The notes under the pieces: model-generated
Told to the model about the DNA's origin: nothing
Databases searched by the model: none
What the model saw: the letters and a program-made list of their open reading frames with translations, nothing else
Source of the DNA: Candidatus Microthrix parvicella Bio17-1
GTDB lineage: Bacteria > Actinomycetota > Acidimicrobiia > Acidimicrobiales > Microtrichaceae
Reading direction: 5' to 3'
Length of the DNA stretch: 64,000 bases
Assembly: GCF_000299415.1 (NCBI RefSeq)
Contig: NZ_AMPG01000004.1
Span: 62,001 to 126,000 of the forward strand
Program-made: the position numbers and the translations under genes
Shown: positions 40,320 through 49,210 of the stretch, one piece after another
Numbering within the stretch: position 1 is the stretch's first letter
How the letters are laid out: each line of letters opens with the position of its first letter

Positions 40320-40365
40320 GCGGACGGTCGATCATGCTGCACACCCCTCACTGTCCGCCCCCGGC

Positions 40366-41769
40366 TCACAGGCGTTCGTAGCCCCGGCGGTACTCCCAGT
40401 CGCTGACCGACCGGTGGAACGCCTTCCATTCCTCCTCGGCACCGTGCACCAGGTGGAACATCACGTCCTCCCCGAACGCCGCGTTGGCCACGTCGGAATG
40501 CCGGAATGCCGTGGTGGCGTCCGGCAGGTTCCATGGCACGTGGGTGAGGGCCGTGCCGTCCTCGCTGGTGGCGGCGTAAGCGTTGCCGAGGTAGGGGTCG
40601 CCGCAGTCCAGGCCCGCCTCGATGCCGGCCAGCCCGGCGGCGATCACCCCGGCGAACGCCAGGTAGGGGTTGGCGTCCGCGCCGGGAATGCGGCTTTCGA
40701 TGCGCAACCCGGCGCCGTGACCCACCAGGCGCAACCCGGCCGTGCGGTTGTCGAGCGCCCACACCGTGGCGGTCGGCGCCCACGACTCGGGCTGATAGCG
40801 CTTGTAGCTGTTGAGGTTGGGGGCGCCCAGCAGCGTGAGGTCGGCCAGGTGGGTCTGCAGGCCCGCGACGAAGGCCCGCATGTCGGCGCTCATGCCATCG
40901 CCGGCGTCGCCGCCGCTGAGCGGCGTGTCGCCGTCGGGTGACCACAGCGAGGTGTGGATGTGACACGACGAACCCGGCTGTTCTGCGAACGGCTTGGCCA
41001 TGAAGGTGGCCGACTCGCCCTCGAGGTGGGCGATCTCCTTGACGCCGTTCTTAAAGACGGTGTGGTTGTCGGCCATCTCGAGCGCGTCGGAGTAGCGCAG
41101 GTTGATCTCATGCTGGCCGGGCGCCGCCTCACCCTTCGAGAACTCGATCGGAATGTTGGCGCCCAGCATCTCGTTGCGGATTCGCCGGATGATCGGCTCG
41201 TCCTTGCTGGTTTGCAGAATGTGGTAATCCAGGTTGTACCAGCCCCTGGTGCGGGGTGGGCGGAACCCGGCCTCGGCCAACTGCTCGTAGGTGTCCGGCG
41301 ACAGAAAGAACTCGAGCTCGGAGCCCATCTTCACCGAAAAACCGGCCGCCTCTGCCCGCTTCAATTGGTCCCGCAGGATCTGGCGTGGCGACACCGAGAC
41401 CGGATTGCCGTCGTGATCGGCCAGGTCGCACAGCACCAGCGCCGTCGCCTCCAGCCAGGGGATGCGCCGAAGCGTCCTGAGATCGGGAACAGCCCGGAAG
41501 TCGCCGTAACCCGCCTCCCACGTGGCGTAGCGGTATCCGGGAATGACGTTCATTTCGACGTCGGTGGTCAGCAGGTAGTTGCACGCCTCGATGCCCTCCC
41601 CCTGGTGACCGCCGCGGTCGACGACGTGGTCGAGGAAGAAGCGGGCGGTCACCCGCTTGCCCAGCAAACGGCCGGTCATGTCGGAGAACGCCACGACGAC
41701 CGTGTCGAGGGTCCCTTCGGCGGCTTCGAGGGCCAGGGTTTCCAGATCGAGCGGACCGTCGGTGGTCAT
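40366..41769 (-). CDS. glutamine synthetase family protein (GlnA3/4-, PuuA-like)
   Basis: A 467-residue glutamine-synthetase fold. Metal and ATP motifs are present: GSELEFFL, GQHEINLRYSDAL, SSCHIHTSLW and an ATP-site-like block (NSYKRYQPES). ESRIPGADANPYLA completes the active site. The start (MTTDGPLDLETLALEAA) and sequence fit actinobacterial GlnA3/GlnA4 or gamma-glutamylpolyamine synthetases rather than the housekeeping GlnA. No Tyr adenylylation motif was found. The amine substrate cannot be told. ATG at 41769 is the start. Confidence 0.88.
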   Translation of the reverse strand: MTTDGPLDLETLALEAAEGTLDTVVVAFSDMTGRLLGKRVTARFFLDHVVDRGGHQGEGIEACNYLLTTDVEMNVIPGYRYATWEAGYGDFRAVPDLRTLRRIPWLEATALVLCDLADHDGNPVSVSPRQILRDQLKRAEAAGFSVKMGSELEFFLSPDTYEQLAEAGFRPPRTRGWYNLDYHILQTSKDEPIIRRIRNEMLGANIPIEFSKGEAAPGQHEINLRYSDALEMADNHTVFKNGVKEIAHLEGESATFMAKPFAEQPGSSCHIHTSLWSPDGDTPLSGGDAGDGMSADMRAFVAGLQTHLADLTLLGAPNLNSYKRYQPESWAPTATVWALDNRTAGLRLVGHGAGLRIESRIPGADANPYLAFAGVIAAGLAGIEAGLDCGDPYLGNAYAATSEDGTALTHVPWNLPDATTAFRHSDVANAAFGEDVMFHLVHGAEEEWKAFHRSVSDWEYRRGYERL

Positions 41770-41905
41770 GGTGGGTTCCTTCCGTCGCCGAGCCGGTGCG
41801 GCAAGGGTGCCCGGGGACACGCCGACGATAGCGGCTGAGGCATCCTGGACACCGAGCCCCGGCTCTCACGGGGCACTCGGAAGTGACAGCGCCCAAGGAG
41901 CGAGC

Positions 41906-42973
41906 ATGGCAACCGACACGACTGCGCCGACGCAATCCGACGGCGAGGTGATCGCCCACATGCTGGCGGGCTTCGGGGGTGGGGGAGCGCGTGGCCGCGG
42001 CGTTGTTCGTGTCGGCCACTGGACCGACGTCCGCGCCCGTACCGGCGTCACCGTGGTGCTGCTGCCGGAGGGATCGATCGGCTCGGCCGAGGTGCGGGGT
42101 GGAGCGCCCGCCACCCGGGAGTTTGACGTGCTGGCGCCAACGGCCACCGTGACGCGCCTGGACGCCGTGGTGCTTTCCGGCGGATCGGCCTTTGGGCTCG
42201 GTGCCGTCGACGGCGTGGTGACCGGGCTCGCCGCCGCAGGCCGGGGCTTTGTCACCGCCGGGGGAGTCGTGCCCATCGTGGCGGGGATGTCGCTGTTCGA
42301 CCTGGCCGTTGGCTCGCCCCACATCCGTCCAGGCGCCACCGAAGGCGCCCTCGCCACTGCGGCCGTGCTCGGTGCGGCGGCCACCCCGGACATCCGTGAC
42401 GGAGCGCCTGCTACCGGGGCGGTTGGTGCCGGGGCGGTTGGTGCCGGGGCGGTTGGTGCCGGAGCGGGCGCCACCGTCTCGAAGTGGCGAGGTCGCGACG
42501 TTGCGGTGCCGGGAGGGCTGGTGACCGCCACCATCTGCGAGGGCGGGTTCACCGTGACCGCCCTGGTGGCGGCGAACGCATTTGGCGACGTGATCGGCCA
42601 GGGCCCGGCCAACCTGCCCTGGCCCAACATGGTGCCGTCAGACCTCGTCGGGTCGTCCTTCGGTCAGAACACCACCCTCGGTGTGATCGTGACCGACGCC
42701 GCGCTCACCAAGAGCGAGTGCCTCGTGCTGGCCCAAGGCGCCCACGACGGGTATGCCCGGGCGATCACCCCGCCACACTGCCGGGTGGACGGCGACGCGG
42801 TGGTGGCCGCCGCCACCGGCACCGTCCCCGCGGCTTCTGCCGAGGACCCCCGCCGACTCGGCCAGGTGGAGCTCCTGCGCTGGATGGCGGTGCGGGCCAC
42901 CGCCGACGCCCTTGCCACGCTCGCCGAGGTCGCGCCTGCGGGCCCCATCCCGTGGATCGACCCGCCCGTCTGA
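41906..42973 (+). CDS. P1-family N-terminal nucleophile peptidase (DmpA-like)
   Basis: A 355-residue protein of the P1/S58 family (L-aminopeptidase/D-esterase DmpA). These are made as a precursor and cut before a Ser or Thr that becomes the nucleophile. The N-terminal half shows VRVGHWTD, FDVLAPTATVTRLDAVVLSGG and SAFGLGAVDGVV. The likely cleavage region is in SSFGQNTTLGVIVTD, where a Thr follows Asn. AAGGAG lies 6 bases before the ATG at 41906. A three-copy 15-bp repeat (42416-42460) codes a Gly/Ala/Val-rich linker. Confidence 0.85.
   Translation: MATDTTAPTQSDGEVIAHMLAGFGGGGARGRGVVRVGHWTDVRARTGVTVVLLPEGSIGSAEVRGGAPATREFDVLAPTATVTRLDAVVLSGGSAFGLGAVDGVVTGLAAAGRGFVTAGGVVPIVAGMSLFDLAVGSPHIRPGATEGALATAAVLGAAATPDIRDGAPATGAVGAGAVGAGAVGAGAGATVSKWRGRDVAVPGGLVTATICEGGFTVTALVAANAFGDVIGQGPANLPWPNMVPSDLVGSSFGQNTTLGVIVTDAALTKSECLVLAQGAHDGYARAITPPHCRVDGDAVVAAATGTVPAASAEDPRRLGQVELLRWMAVRATADALATLAEVAPAGPIPWIDPPV
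42416..42460 (+). repeat. three-copy 15-bp in-frame repeat
   Basis: GGGGCGGTTGGTGCC occurs three times without gaps (42416, 42431, 42446), with a diverged fourth unit after. It encodes repeated GAVGA in the P1-family peptidase. A unit length divisible by three means copy changes keep the frame. Confidence 0.9.
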
Positions 42974-43383
42974 ACCCAACTGCCACTGAACCCTGGGGTC
43001 GGATCGAGGCCAACCTCCGGCATGCGCTCTCCGAAATTTTGTTCGAGTTTCGAATCACCGCTTCGTTTTTCGAACAGGTTTTTGAAAACGGACCACCATC
43101 CTCAGCCCACCCGACGAGGGGACACGAGCCGGCGCCTCATCGTCGGCCGGGTTGGGGGTCACCAGGGGCACGCCCTCGGTCATGGCCGTCGCAGCGATCG
43201 CCAGGTCGATCTGACGACGTCGTGGTTGGCCGCCCCGCCGTGAGACCTCAGCCCGCCAACCCTCCGGAGTCGGCCCGTCCCACACCCTGGACAACTCCGG
43301 CCCACTCACCCACCTGATTGCGGAGTTCCCTCTGCGGACTCGTGTCCACGTGCCGACGGCGGCACTTCTGTTACTGCCACGTG
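42974..43383. other. gap with a decayed PIN-toxin gene
   Basis: Between the P1 peptidase and the SDR genes there are 410 bases without an intact gene. The only recognisable coding trace is the PIN-domain remnant on the minus strand listed separately. No RNA gene or clear hairpin was found. Confidence 0.55.
43055..43309 (-). pseudogene. truncated VapC/PIN-domain toxin
   Basis: The minus-strand frame contains RRRQIDLAIAATAMTEGVPL followed by VTPNPADDE, matching the C-terminal catalytic part of VapC toxins (usually Q-x-DLAIAATA and a later N-x-x-DF). The N-terminal PIN half with the first Asp is absent and the last motif is altered (PNPADDE), so it is a degraded copy. No antitoxin gene remains beside it. 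Confidence 0.65.
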
Positions 43384-44259
43384 TTACTCGGGTGTGGTGT
43401 AGGCCGCCGTGATGCCTCCATCGATGAGGAGGGACTGGCCGGTCATGAAGCTGGACTCGTCGGAAGCGAGGAACAGGGCGCCGGACACGATCTCCTCGGG
43501 CTGGCCGAAGCGGCCCATGGGGATCTGCACCAGGCGGCGCTGGCGGGCTGCGTCATCGGCCATGTACTTGGCGAGCAACGGGGTGAGCACCGGCCCGGGA
43601 CACAGGGCGTTGGCCCGGATGTTCTCGCGGGCGTGCACGGTGGCGATCTCGCGGGTCATCGAGAGCACGGCGCCCTTCGAAGCGGTGTAGGCGATCTGTG
43701 GGGTGGCGGCGCCCAGGTGGGCGACGAAGCTGGCCACGTTGATGATCGAGCCGCCACCGGCGCGCTTCAAGGCCGGAATACCGGCCGAGCAGCACTCCGC
43801 AACGCCGATGACGTTGACCTCGAGGGTGCGCACCCACACCTCACGTGGAGTGGATGTGGGGCCGTCATCGTCGGCCATCGAGATGCCGGCGTTGTTGTAC
43901 ATCACGTCGAGCTTGCCAAAGTGTTCCTCGGCGGCGTCGACGGCGGCCTGGACGGCCTTGGCGTCGGTCACGTCGCAGAACACCCCGATCGCTTTGCCGC
44001 CCGCCGCCTCGATGGCGGCCACCGTGGAGGTGGGGTCGGCCACGTCGGCCACAACCACCGCCGCACCCTCGGCTGCAAAGCGTTCCGCCCCAACCCGGCC
44101 CAGGCCGGTGGCGGCGCCGGTGATCAACGCCACCTTGCCGTCCAGACGTCCGGCCGCCCGATCGCGCCCGGGGGCCGGTTGGATGTCGGCGTCGGCCACA
44201 TGGCCGCCCGGGGTGCCGGTGCTGTCTGACGTGGTCGGGTTCTCTGGATCTGGGCTCAT
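43384..44259 (-). CDS. short-chain dehydrogenase/reductase
   Basis: A 291-residue classical SDR. The NAD(P) motif TGAATGLG follows a roughly 40-residue polar N-terminal extension; NNAG is present, then a Ser block (IINVASFVAHLG) and the catalytic YTASKG. The C-terminal GQSLLIDGG closes the fold. The substrate is unknown. It diverges from an aldehyde dehydrogenase gene 44 bp away, so a shared promoter region and pathway are plausible. The start is the ATG at 44259. Confidence 0.9.
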   Translation of the reverse strand: MSPDPENPTTSDSTGTPGGHVADADIQPAPGRDRAAGRLDGKVALITGAATGLGRVGAERFAAEGAAVVVADVADPTSTVAAIEAAGGKAIGVFCDVTDAKAVQAAVDAAEEHFGKLDVMYNNAGISMADDDGPTSTPREVWVRTLEVNVIGVAECCSAGIPALKRAGGGSIINVASFVAHLGAATPQIAYTASKGAVLSMTREIATVHARENIRANALCPGPVLTPLLAKYMADDAARQRRLVQIPMGRFGQPEEIVSGALFLASDESSFMTGQSLLIDGGITAAYTTPE

Positions 44260-44303
44260 TGGGCGGGCATCGTAGATGACCCAGGCAACTAACCTCCCGA
44301 TCC

Positions 44304-45746
44304 ATGTCATCTGAGCTGTTTGAACTGATCGTCGCCGGACAACGGCGCCCCGCCGCCGATGGCGCCACCTTCACGACCTACAACCCCGCCACCGGCGAGC
44401 CACTCGGCGAGGTGGCCCAGGCGGGTGCATCCGATTTGGACGCCGCGCTGGATGCCGCCCGAGCGTCGTTCGCTGACGGAACGGGGGAGTGGGCCACCAC
44501 CTCGGCCACCGAACGGGGCAGGGTGCTGGCCAACGCCGCCCGGCTGATCCGGGAGCGGGCTGACGAGTTTGCCGACACCGAGGTGGCCGACGCCGGACAC
44601 ACGATCACCGACGCCCGCTGGGAGGCGGGCGCCATGGCAGACGTGTTCGACTACTACGCAGGGGCCGCCAACAAGCACTTCGGCGACGTCATCCCGGTAC
44701 GCGACCCGGGCATGATGACCGTGTCTCGCGTGCCGGTGGGTGTGTGCGCCCTGGTGGTGCCGTGGAACTTCCCCAGCTACATCGCCACCTGGAAGTTGGG
44801 CCCTGCGCTGGCTGCCGGCAACTCGGTGATCGTCAAACCGGCGTCCCTCACCCCACTTGGTGCGTTGCTGTTGGGCCAGGTGCTCGTGGACGCAGGGGTT
44901 CCGTCCGGGTGCGTTTCGGTGCTGCCCGGACCCGGCTCCACGCTGGGCTCGGCGCTGGTGTCCGACCCCCGGGTGGACAAGGTGTCGTTCACCGGCGACA
45001 CCTCCACCGGCACCTCCATCCTGATGTCGGCTGCACCCAACATCACCAGGGTGTCGCTGGAACTGGGTGGCAAGTCGGCGGCAGTCGTCTTCGACGACGG
45101 CGACGTTGCGCTTGCCGCCGCCGAGATTCCCATCTCGGTGTTCGCCAATGCCGGGCAGGACTGCTGCGCACGGTCGAGAGTGCTGGTGCAACGCTCGGTG
45201 CTGGGCGAGTTCACCGACGCGCTCGTCGAGCGAACCAAGGCGCTGCGGGTGGGCGACCCAACCGACCCGGAGACCGAGATCGGCCCGATGATCTCGGCCG
45301 GTCAGCGGGATCAAGCGGTGGACTACCTGTCGATCGGCGCCGCCGAGGGCGCCCGGTTGGTCACCGGCGGCGAGACGGCCGATCCGGGGTTCTTCATGAA
45401 CCCTGCGGTGTTGACGAACGTGGCCAACGATTCCCGGGTGGGCCAGGAGGAGATCTTCGGGCCGGTGGCGGCGGTCATCGCCTTCGACGACGAGGCCGAG
45501 GCGATTCGGCTGGCCAACGACAGCCCCTACGGCCTCTCCGGCTCGGTGTGGACCGGAGACGTTGGCCGGGCGCTGCGCGTCTCCCGATCGATCCGAACCG
45601 GAGTGCTCTCGGTGAACTCCAACAGCTCGGTGCGCTACGAGGCCCCGTTTGGCGGGTTCAAGCAGTCGGGGATGGGCCGGGAACTCGGTATGGCGGCCCT
45701 GGACCACTACACAGAATCGAAGATGGTCTTCTTCGCCGAGCGCTGA
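44304..45746 (+). CDS. aldehyde dehydrogenase
   Basis: A 480-residue NAD(P)-dependent aldehyde dehydrogenase. The Rossmann-type domain has PWNFPSYIATWKLGPALAAG and FTGDTSTG. The catalytic Glu is in LELGGKSA and the nucleophile Cys in FANAGQDCCARSR (two adjacent Cys; the second aligns with the usual QxC position). The C-terminal FGGFKQSGMGRELG is a family signature. The substrate is unknown; the divergent SDR suggests alcohol/aldehyde oxidation in the same route. Confidence 0.93.
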   Translation: MSSELFELIVAGQRRPAADGATFTTYNPATGEPLGEVAQAGASDLDAALDAARASFADGTGEWATTSATERGRVLANAARLIRERADEFADTEVADAGHTITDARWEAGAMADVFDYYAGAANKHFGDVIPVRDPGMMTVSRVPVGVCALVVPWNFPSYIATWKLGPALAAGNSVIVKPASLTPLGALLLGQVLVDAGVPSGCVSVLPGPGSTLGSALVSDPRVDKVSFTGDTSTGTSILMSAAPNITRVSLELGGKSAAVVFDDGDVALAAAEIPISVFANAGQDCCARSRVLVQRSVLGEFTDALVERTKALRVGDPTDPETEIGPMISAGQRDQAVDYLSIGAAEGARLVTGGETADPGFFMNPAVLTNVANDSRVGQEEIFGPVAAVIAFDDEAEAIRLANDSPYGLSGSVWTGDVGRALRVSRSIRTGVLSVNSNSSVRYEAPFGGFKQSGMGRELGMAALDHYTESKMVFFAER

Positions 45747-45835
45747 GACCAGGTGGTGCGGTGGCCCAGCTTGCGGGCGGGGCCCCCGCCAGACCACAGT
45801 GATGTGGTTCTGACCCGTCCGAAGGAGCACGCCAG

Positions 45836-46156
45836 ATGAGCACGGAATCAACGCCTCGCCGCCGCCCAACGCTTCGCCGCTGCGCCGGCTGGGGTGCGCT
45901 GGCACTGCTGGCCGGTGGCACGCTGGTGGCGTGTGGCGACGACAGCCCCACCTTGGAGGACCCCGCTGCTGAGGTGGTGTTCACCGGAAACAAGGACAAC
46001 TCGATCGGTACGCCGAGCTCCTTCGCCACGACCACGGTCGTCGTCAGCACCACCTACTACTTCCCAGACAACGAGCTGTCGCCAGACGAGGGCGCCACAG
46101 TATCCGGGGACGCGCTGAACACACCCGACCCCGGGGTGGAGCAGACCACGCCCTGA
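45836..46156 (+). CDS. small predicted lipoprotein
   Basis: A 106-residue protein with a basic start (RRRPTLRRC), a hydrophobic core and a lipobox LVAC, so the mature protein would be lipid-anchored at Cys33. After it comes a low-complexity Asp/Thr/Ser-rich region (VVVSTTYYFPDNELSPDEG) with no recognised domain. AAGGAG lies 10 bases before the ATG. The gene is 8 bp before the 2OG-Fe(II) oxygenase gene. Function unknown. Confidence 0.8.
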   Translation: MSTESTPRRRPTLRRCAGWGALALLAGGTLVACGDDSPTLEDPAAEVVFTGNKDNSIGTPSSFATTTVVVSTTYYFPDNELSPDEGATVSGDALNTPDPGVEQTTP

Positions 46157-46164
46157 GCGACGAA

Positions 46165-46785
46165 GTGGCTGATGCGGAGCCGCCGATCAACTGGTTGCCG
46201 TTGATCTCGCCGACGCCACGGCACCAGGCATCCCACCATGTGGTCGATGCCGCCTTCACCCCTGAGGAGTGTCGGCGCATCGTGGCGCTGGCCGAACCCG
46301 AGTGCGCGGAGGTCGGCTCGATCGAGGGCGACGACGAGGTGGACCGTGTTCGGTCGTCCTCGGTGAGTTGGCTGGCCGCCGACGACGACACCTGGTGGAT
46401 CTTCGAGCGGCTCGCTCGGCTGGTGCGCGAGGCGAATGAAGGTTGGGGCTTCGACCTGGTTGGCTTCGAGGAGGAACTGCAATACACCCGCTACGACGGT
46501 CCGGGCGACCACTACACCTGGCATCGGGACGGGCTGGACGGCGACGTCTCAACCAGGAAGATCACCGTGGTGGTGCAACTCACCGACCCGGGCGGCTACG
46601 ACGGGGCTCAACTGGAGTTGCCCGATCGCCTGGCGGATCCGGAAGACCCGGACCGGTTGCGGCACGTCAACGGGCAGGGCTCGGCGGTGGTGTTCCCCGC
46701 GTATGAGTATCACCGGGTGACCCCGCTTCGGCACGGGCGTCGTCGTTCGTTGGTGGCATGGGTTGCCGGTCCGCCGTTTCGCTGA
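46165..46785 (+). CDS. 2-oxoglutarate/Fe(II)-dependent dioxygenase (PKHD-type)
   Basis: A 206-residue dioxygenase of the prolyl-4-hydroxylase-like type. The metal triad is visible as WHRDGLD (His and Asp) and EYHRVTP (distal His), and GRRRSLVAW supplies the Arg for 2-oxoglutarate. LQYTRYDGPGDHYTWHRD is close to PiuC/PKHD hydroxylases. The target is unknown. The start is the GTG at 46165; a later start is possible. A convergent lipoprotein-like gene lies 35 bp away. Confidence 0.85.
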   Translation: MADAEPPINWLPLISPTPRHQASHHVVDAAFTPEECRRIVALAEPECAEVGSIEGDDEVDRVRSSSVSWLAADDDTWWIFERLARLVREANEGWGFDLVGFEEELQYTRYDGPGDHYTWHRDGLDGDVSTRKITVVVQLTDPGGYDGAQLELPDRLADPEDPDRLRHVNGQGSAVVFPAYEYHRVTPLRHGRRRSLVAWVAGPPFR

Positions 46786-46788
46786 TGG

Positions 46789-46824
46789 CTGAGCTTCACC
46801 AACACCTGGTGAGCCTGGGCTCAG
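46789..46824. terminator. bidirectional terminator-like hairpin
   Basis: CTGAGC at 46789-46794 pairs with GCTCAG at 46819-46824, and inside it TCACCA pairs with TGGTGA across a 5-base loop. It spans the gap between the convergent dioxygenase and FKBP genes and covers the stop codon of the latter. There is no T-run on either side. Confidence 0.5.
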
Positions 46825-47717
46825 TTGCGCACGCCAACCAGGGTGACCAGCCAGGCGTCGGCCTGCTCCGCCGGTACGTCGCTGGGTTTCAACACGATTC
46901 GGGTGCCACCGCTGCGTAGGCCCTTCAACTCGTTCCGGAACCAAACCGAGACGTCGCTGGACCCCAGGTCGATCGCCTGCGCAGAACACGATGGCCAACC
47001 TGTTTTCAGCACGGCGTCATGTTTGAGGTCCATGGAGGAGATCAACGCGGTGGCCTGACCCCCGGCTTCGAGCGCGGGTCCGCTGCCTTCGTCAAGGCTC
47101 AGGTGATGTTGGCCGGAGCTGACAGCATGGTGCAGCGACTCCCACGACCACTTCGGTGGATCAGCGGCCCAGAGCACCGTCACGTCGGCGTGCAACCTTG
47201 CACCCGGCGGAACCCCGCCGAGCTTCCAGCCATGATCGCCGTAGGCCAATGCCGGTGGAATCCCGAGTGCGCGTCGCCCGCCCACCCTCATGCCGCGGGC
47301 ACCCGATCGAATTCCCGGAATCACCCGGGTGTCGTTCAGGGACACCACCATTGAGTGGTCGCCCGTCGGGGTGGTGACATGGGTGTCCCCGTCGGCGACC
47401 TTCAACCTGACGTCCAACTGCACACACGCCGCCGTGTCGGCCCGCGGTCCGTCGCCGGTGAGCTCGGAGATGATGGTGACACCTGCCTCGGACGTGTGGG
47501 CCGGTTCAACCTCTTCCCCGGCGGAGCTGGACGGGGCCCCGGCGGCGTCGGCTGTTGGGGTGCCATCGAGTGACGTTCCACAGGCAACGAGCGTGGCCAG
47601 GAAGGACGTGAGAAACCCCACCACGACCACTCGTCCAACGATGCGATGCCCCACCCTGGTCGACCCCGGAAGACCGCTGGTTCGGCTGTCCCCGGAGGGC
47701 TGGGATCGCGGTGTCAC
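46821..47717 (-). CDS. FKBP-type peptidyl-prolyl isomerase lipoprotein
   Basis: A 298-residue exported protein. The N-terminus has a hydrophobic core and a lipobox (LVAC), so it is probably a lipoprotein. An FKBP domain is centred near residue 150 (VIPGIRSGARGMRVGGRRAL, PPALAYGD, VPPGARLHADVTVL). A second, more diverged region (HHLSLDEGSG onward) ends in a LVTLVGV strand that again looks FKBP-like. Several active-site aromatics of typical FKBPs appear missing in the second part, so only the first may be an active isomerase. Acts outside the cytoplasm. Confidence 0.75.
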   Translation of the reverse strand: MTPRSQPSGDSRTSGLPGSTRVGHRIVGRVVVVGFLTSFLATLVACGTSLDGTPTADAAGAPSSSAGEEVEPAHTSEAGVTIISELTGDGPRADTAACVQLDVRLKVADGDTHVTTPTGDHSMVVSLNDTRVIPGIRSGARGMRVGGRRALGIPPALAYGDHGWKLGGVPPGARLHADVTVLWAADPPKWSWESLHHAVSSGQHHLSLDEGSGPALEAGGQATALISSMDLKHDAVLKTGWPSCSAQAIDLGSSDVSVWFRNELKGLRSGGTRIVLKPSDVPAEQADAWLVTLVGVRN

Positions 47718-47876
47718 GGCTGGAAATCGTACCGGTGTCGGCCTGCGGTCGTGCTCGGGCTGTCGGCGCTCTCAGGTCCACACCGCCCCGTCTGTTGAGC
47801 GGCGGAACAGCATTGCACCGCAGTGACCCGATCCGCCGGCACACTGTCACCCGGTGCCCGGATGAAGAGGTGACAC

Positions 47877-49106
47877 GTGAACGCCGACGAAAGCCACAAG
47901 TTCTACGTGCCTGCCCCCGGCGACGATGGTGGATCCCCGGCGCCGCCCGAAGGGGAGCCGCCGCCGGCACCTGCGACGCCGCCGGCACCTGCGACGCCGC
48001 CGGCACCTGCGACGCCGGCGCGGCCCCCTGCTGCCGGTCCGCGTCAGGTCTATGTGCCGGAGCAGACCGAACCAGCCGGTGCCGGTTCGCCGGGGCCACC
48101 GGCACCTTCGATGCAACGACCGGCGTCGGCCGGTCCTCCCACCTCGGTGGCCCCGCTCCCGGTCGCACCCGCCAGGTCGAGACGTCCGCCGGGACGTCGC
48201 CGGCGGTTGCGCCTGCCCAGGAAGCGGTGGTTGTGGCTGGCGATCCCGCTGGTGCCACTGCTGCTGGTGGCTGGGTTCGGCCTCTACCTCTACAGCCTGT
48301 TCGCCGGGGTGAACCGGGTGGACCTCTCCGGCGTGCTCACCCCCCAGAACGGTCCTGGGGTGAACTACCTGATCGCCGGGTCGGACCAGCGTGCCGACGG
48401 GTCGGTGGCGGGGGAGCGGGCCGACACGCTGATCGTGATGCGGGTGGGGGACGGAACGCCAAAGATGATGTCGATCCCACGGGACCTGTGGGTGCCGATT
48501 TCCGGCACGGACGGATCGGCGAAGATCAACGCCGCCTACAACGGCGGGCCGGCTCGACTGGTCGCCACGGTGCAGAGCTCACTCGAGATCCCCATCCATC
48601 ACTACGTGGAAGTGGATTTCGTCACGTTCGGATCGCTGGTGGACGCGGTCGGTGGGGTCACGATCAACTTCCCCCACCCTGCCTTCGATACCAACAGCGG
48701 ACTCTCGGTTGACCAGACCGGTCCGGTGGAGCTCGACGGGGAACAGGCCCTGGCCTATGTACGTTCGCGTCACTACACCGAGGTGATCGATGGGGTGCCA
48801 CGTGAAGATCCCACCGCCGACCTGGGCCGCCAACTGCGACAACAGGAGTTTATGAAGGCGGTCATGGGCAAGGTGGGGGCCACCCGCAATCCGGTCGGTC
48901 TCACCAAGGTGGCCAGGGCCCTGGGCAAGGATCTCACCATCGACGACGACCTGTCCGCGTTTGGGGCGCTCGGGTTGGCACGCGGCCTGGCCGGTACCAG
49001 CCCGGATACCCTCATCCTGCCGACAGCCCCTGGACGCGAGGGCGCCCAGTCGGTGCTGTTTCTCCAAGAGCAGGCGGCGATTCCGATCTTGGACCAACTG
49101 CGGTAG
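47877..49106 (+). CDS. LytR-CpsA-Psr family glycopolymer ligase
   Basis: A 409-residue LCP protein. A Pro/Ala-rich cytosolic tail (1-110) contains a PPAPAT repeat. A basic stretch and one transmembrane helix (about 118-140) follow, then the extracellular LCP domain. Key motifs are RADTLIVMRVGDG, SIPRDLWVPI and the conserved AYVRSRHYTE. LCP proteins attach teichoic-acid-like or arabinogalactan polymers to peptidoglycan. The start GTG at 47877 follows GAAGAGGTG. It lies just upstream of a cyclophilin gene. Confidence 0.93.
   Translation: MNADESHKFYVPAPGDDGGSPAPPEGEPPPAPATPPAPATPPAPATPARPPAAGPRQVYVPEQTEPAGAGSPGPPAPSMQRPASAGPPTSVAPLPVAPARSRRPPGRRRRLRLPRKRWLWLAIPLVPLLLVAGFGLYLYSLFAGVNRVDLSGVLTPQNGPGVNYLIAGSDQRADGSVAGERADTLIVMRVGDGTPKMMSIPRDLWVPISGTDGSAKINAAYNGGPARLVATVQSSLEIPIHHYVEVDFVTFGSLVDAVGGVTINFPHPAFDTNSGLSVDQTGPVELDGEQALAYVRSRHYTEVIDGVPREDPTADLGRQLRQQEFMKAVMGKVGATRNPVGLTKVARALGKDLTIDDDLSAFGALGLARGLAGTSPDTLILPTAPGREGAQSVLFLQEQAAIPILDQLR
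47960..48013 (+). repeat. three-copy 18-bp in-frame repeat
   Basis: GCCGCCGGCACCTGCGAC occurs three times in tandem (47960, 47978, 47996), coding the PPAPAT repeat of the LCP protein's cytosolic tail. Unit length keeps the frame. Confidence 0.9.
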
Positions 49107-49210
49107 CGGCGGGGACGCGGCAGGGACGATGGGCGGGCCGGCGGCTGTGGGCGCCTACGCTGTGCGGTGTGGCGGACCGACGGCGTCCGTCCAGGAAGGC
49201 GACCCCCACC

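Noticed and set aside
47960-48013. Short regular repeats considered as a CRISPR array
   Set aside because: Units are contiguous with no spacers and lie in frame inside a gene, so they are coding tandem repeats. No cas gene is present anywhere in the window.
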